Made by a program: the position numbers and the translations under genes
The notes under the pieces: model-generated
The model's database searches: none
What the model was told of the DNA's origin: nothing
The model's input: only the letters and a program-made list of their open reading frames with translations
DNA from: Flammeovirgaceae bacterium
GTDB taxonomy: Bacteria > Bacteroidota > Bacteroidia > Cytophagales > Cyclobacteriaceae
NCBI GenBank assembly: GCA_003228395.1
Contig: QIDJ01000055.1
Location: forward strand, 1 to 7,172
DNA length: 7,172 nt
Direction: 5' to 3'
Shown: piece by piece, positions 6,737 to 7,172 of the stretch
Layout: each line of letters opens with the position of its first letter
Position numbering within the stretch: position 1 is the stretch's first letter

Positions 6737-7172
6737 TTATTTTATCCGGAACGCCACCGGCAGGATCATCTCCACATTCACACGGTTGCCATTCAGAACA
6801 CCTGGACGCCAGTATTGGTAGGTTGAATTGATTGCATAAATGGCTCTTCCGTTTATCAGATCAGCAAGGGCCTGATTTTCAATATATTGTGCACCTTTGT
6901 ATATATGGGTATTAATAACAGCTCCCATCGGGCTGATCGTGAACTTAACCCACACGATTCCTTCAAAGGTACTGGCGCCGGGATAGTCCGGGTAATAGGT
7001 ATGTTCCTCAATCATCCGGACCAGATGACTATAGCCCAGATAGGGGTGAGGCGCTTCAGATACTTCTTCCGGCCGATATCTTTTTTCATCAAAATCAAAG
7101 TATATCTTCGGATCACCTGATGTCTTTTTGGGAAAACTGATTATCATCCCAACATCCGTGCCACTGGCCCTG
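6737..7172 (-). CDS. TonB C-terminal-like domain protein, C-terminal part (5' end beyond the window)
   Basis: The reverse strand is open from the right edge to a TAA at 6739-6737, giving 144 complete codons. An ATG at 7147 is internal, because the frame continues upstream without a stop (RASGTDVG before it). The last 100 or so residues resemble the TonB C-terminal fold (Pfam TonB_C type). A helix-like LVRMIEEHTYYPDYPGA comes first, then the beta-strand pattern GIVWVKFTISPMGAVIN. A conserved helix and the WRPGVLNGNRVNVEMILPVAF ending complete it, matching the W-x-P-G...NG..V.V....PV.F pattern. In TonB this periplasmic domain grips the TonB box of outer-membrane receptors. Bacteroidota also carry many other envelope proteins with this domain. 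The preceding visible residues (FDFDEKRYRPEEV) are not a typical Pro/Lys-rich linker. Whether a membrane anchor or signal peptide exists lies outside the window, so I do not call it tonB. No exbB or exbD is visible. Confidence 0.8.
   Translation of the reverse strand, partial: RASGTDVGMIISFPKKTSGDPKIYFDFDEKRYRPEEVSEAPHPYLGYSHLVRMIEEHTYYPDYPGASTFEGIVWVKFTISPMGAVINTHIYKGAQYIENQALADLINGRAIYAINSTYQYWRPGVLNGNRVNVEMILPVAFRIK

Noticed and set aside
1..7172. A novel defence or mobile system
   Set aside because: Adjacent genes alternate in direction, the recognisable ones are housekeeping or envelope functions, and no repeats, integrase, nuclease or transposase signatures are present.

Overview
This window looks like an ordinary chromosomal segment of a member of the Bacteroidota. 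Three things point there. The SMC protein has features I associate with that phylum (the replaced GQG motif at residues 140-148 and a DAPLDDAN D-loop). A sequence upstream of one gene matches the phylum's -33/-7 promoter pattern (TTG, 21 nt, TAnnTTTG). Most starts lack a Shine-Dalgarno sequence. The assignment is inference from sequence character; no rRNA or marker phylogeny is available here.

Layout, left to right. (1) 1-707, minus strand: the N-terminal 235 residues of a CPA1-type cation:proton antiporter, cut by the left edge. (2) 708-893: an AT-rich gap between divergent genes. (3) 894-2351, plus strand (possible start at 831): a soluble protein of about 485 residues from a conserved family without a settled function. 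(4) 2352-2508: a short gap between convergent genes that holds a locally GC-rich inverted repeat. (5) 2509-6036, minus strand: a complete smc gene of 1175 codons, covering half the window. (6) 6037-6118: a compact divergent promoter region. (7) 6119-6646, plus strand: a 175-residue protein with one predicted membrane anchor, unknown function, and a promoter that predicts an almost leaderless mRNA. (8) 6647-6736: a convergent gap with a perfect 16-bp palindrome that probably terminates the gene to its right. (9) 6737-7172, minus strand: the C-terminal 144 residues of a protein ending in a TonB C-terminal-like domain, cut by the right edge.

Adjacent genes all face in opposite directions (- + - + -), so each probably has its own promoter and there is no visible operon. 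The functions (ion homeostasis, chromosome organisation, envelope protein) show no obvious shared pathway. I found no CRISPR array, tRNA, rRNA, insertion sequence, toxin-antitoxin pair or phage gene. I do not see a new multi-gene system. The better leads are the two conserved genes of unknown function, the near-leaderless promoter, and the small structured elements in the two convergent gaps.
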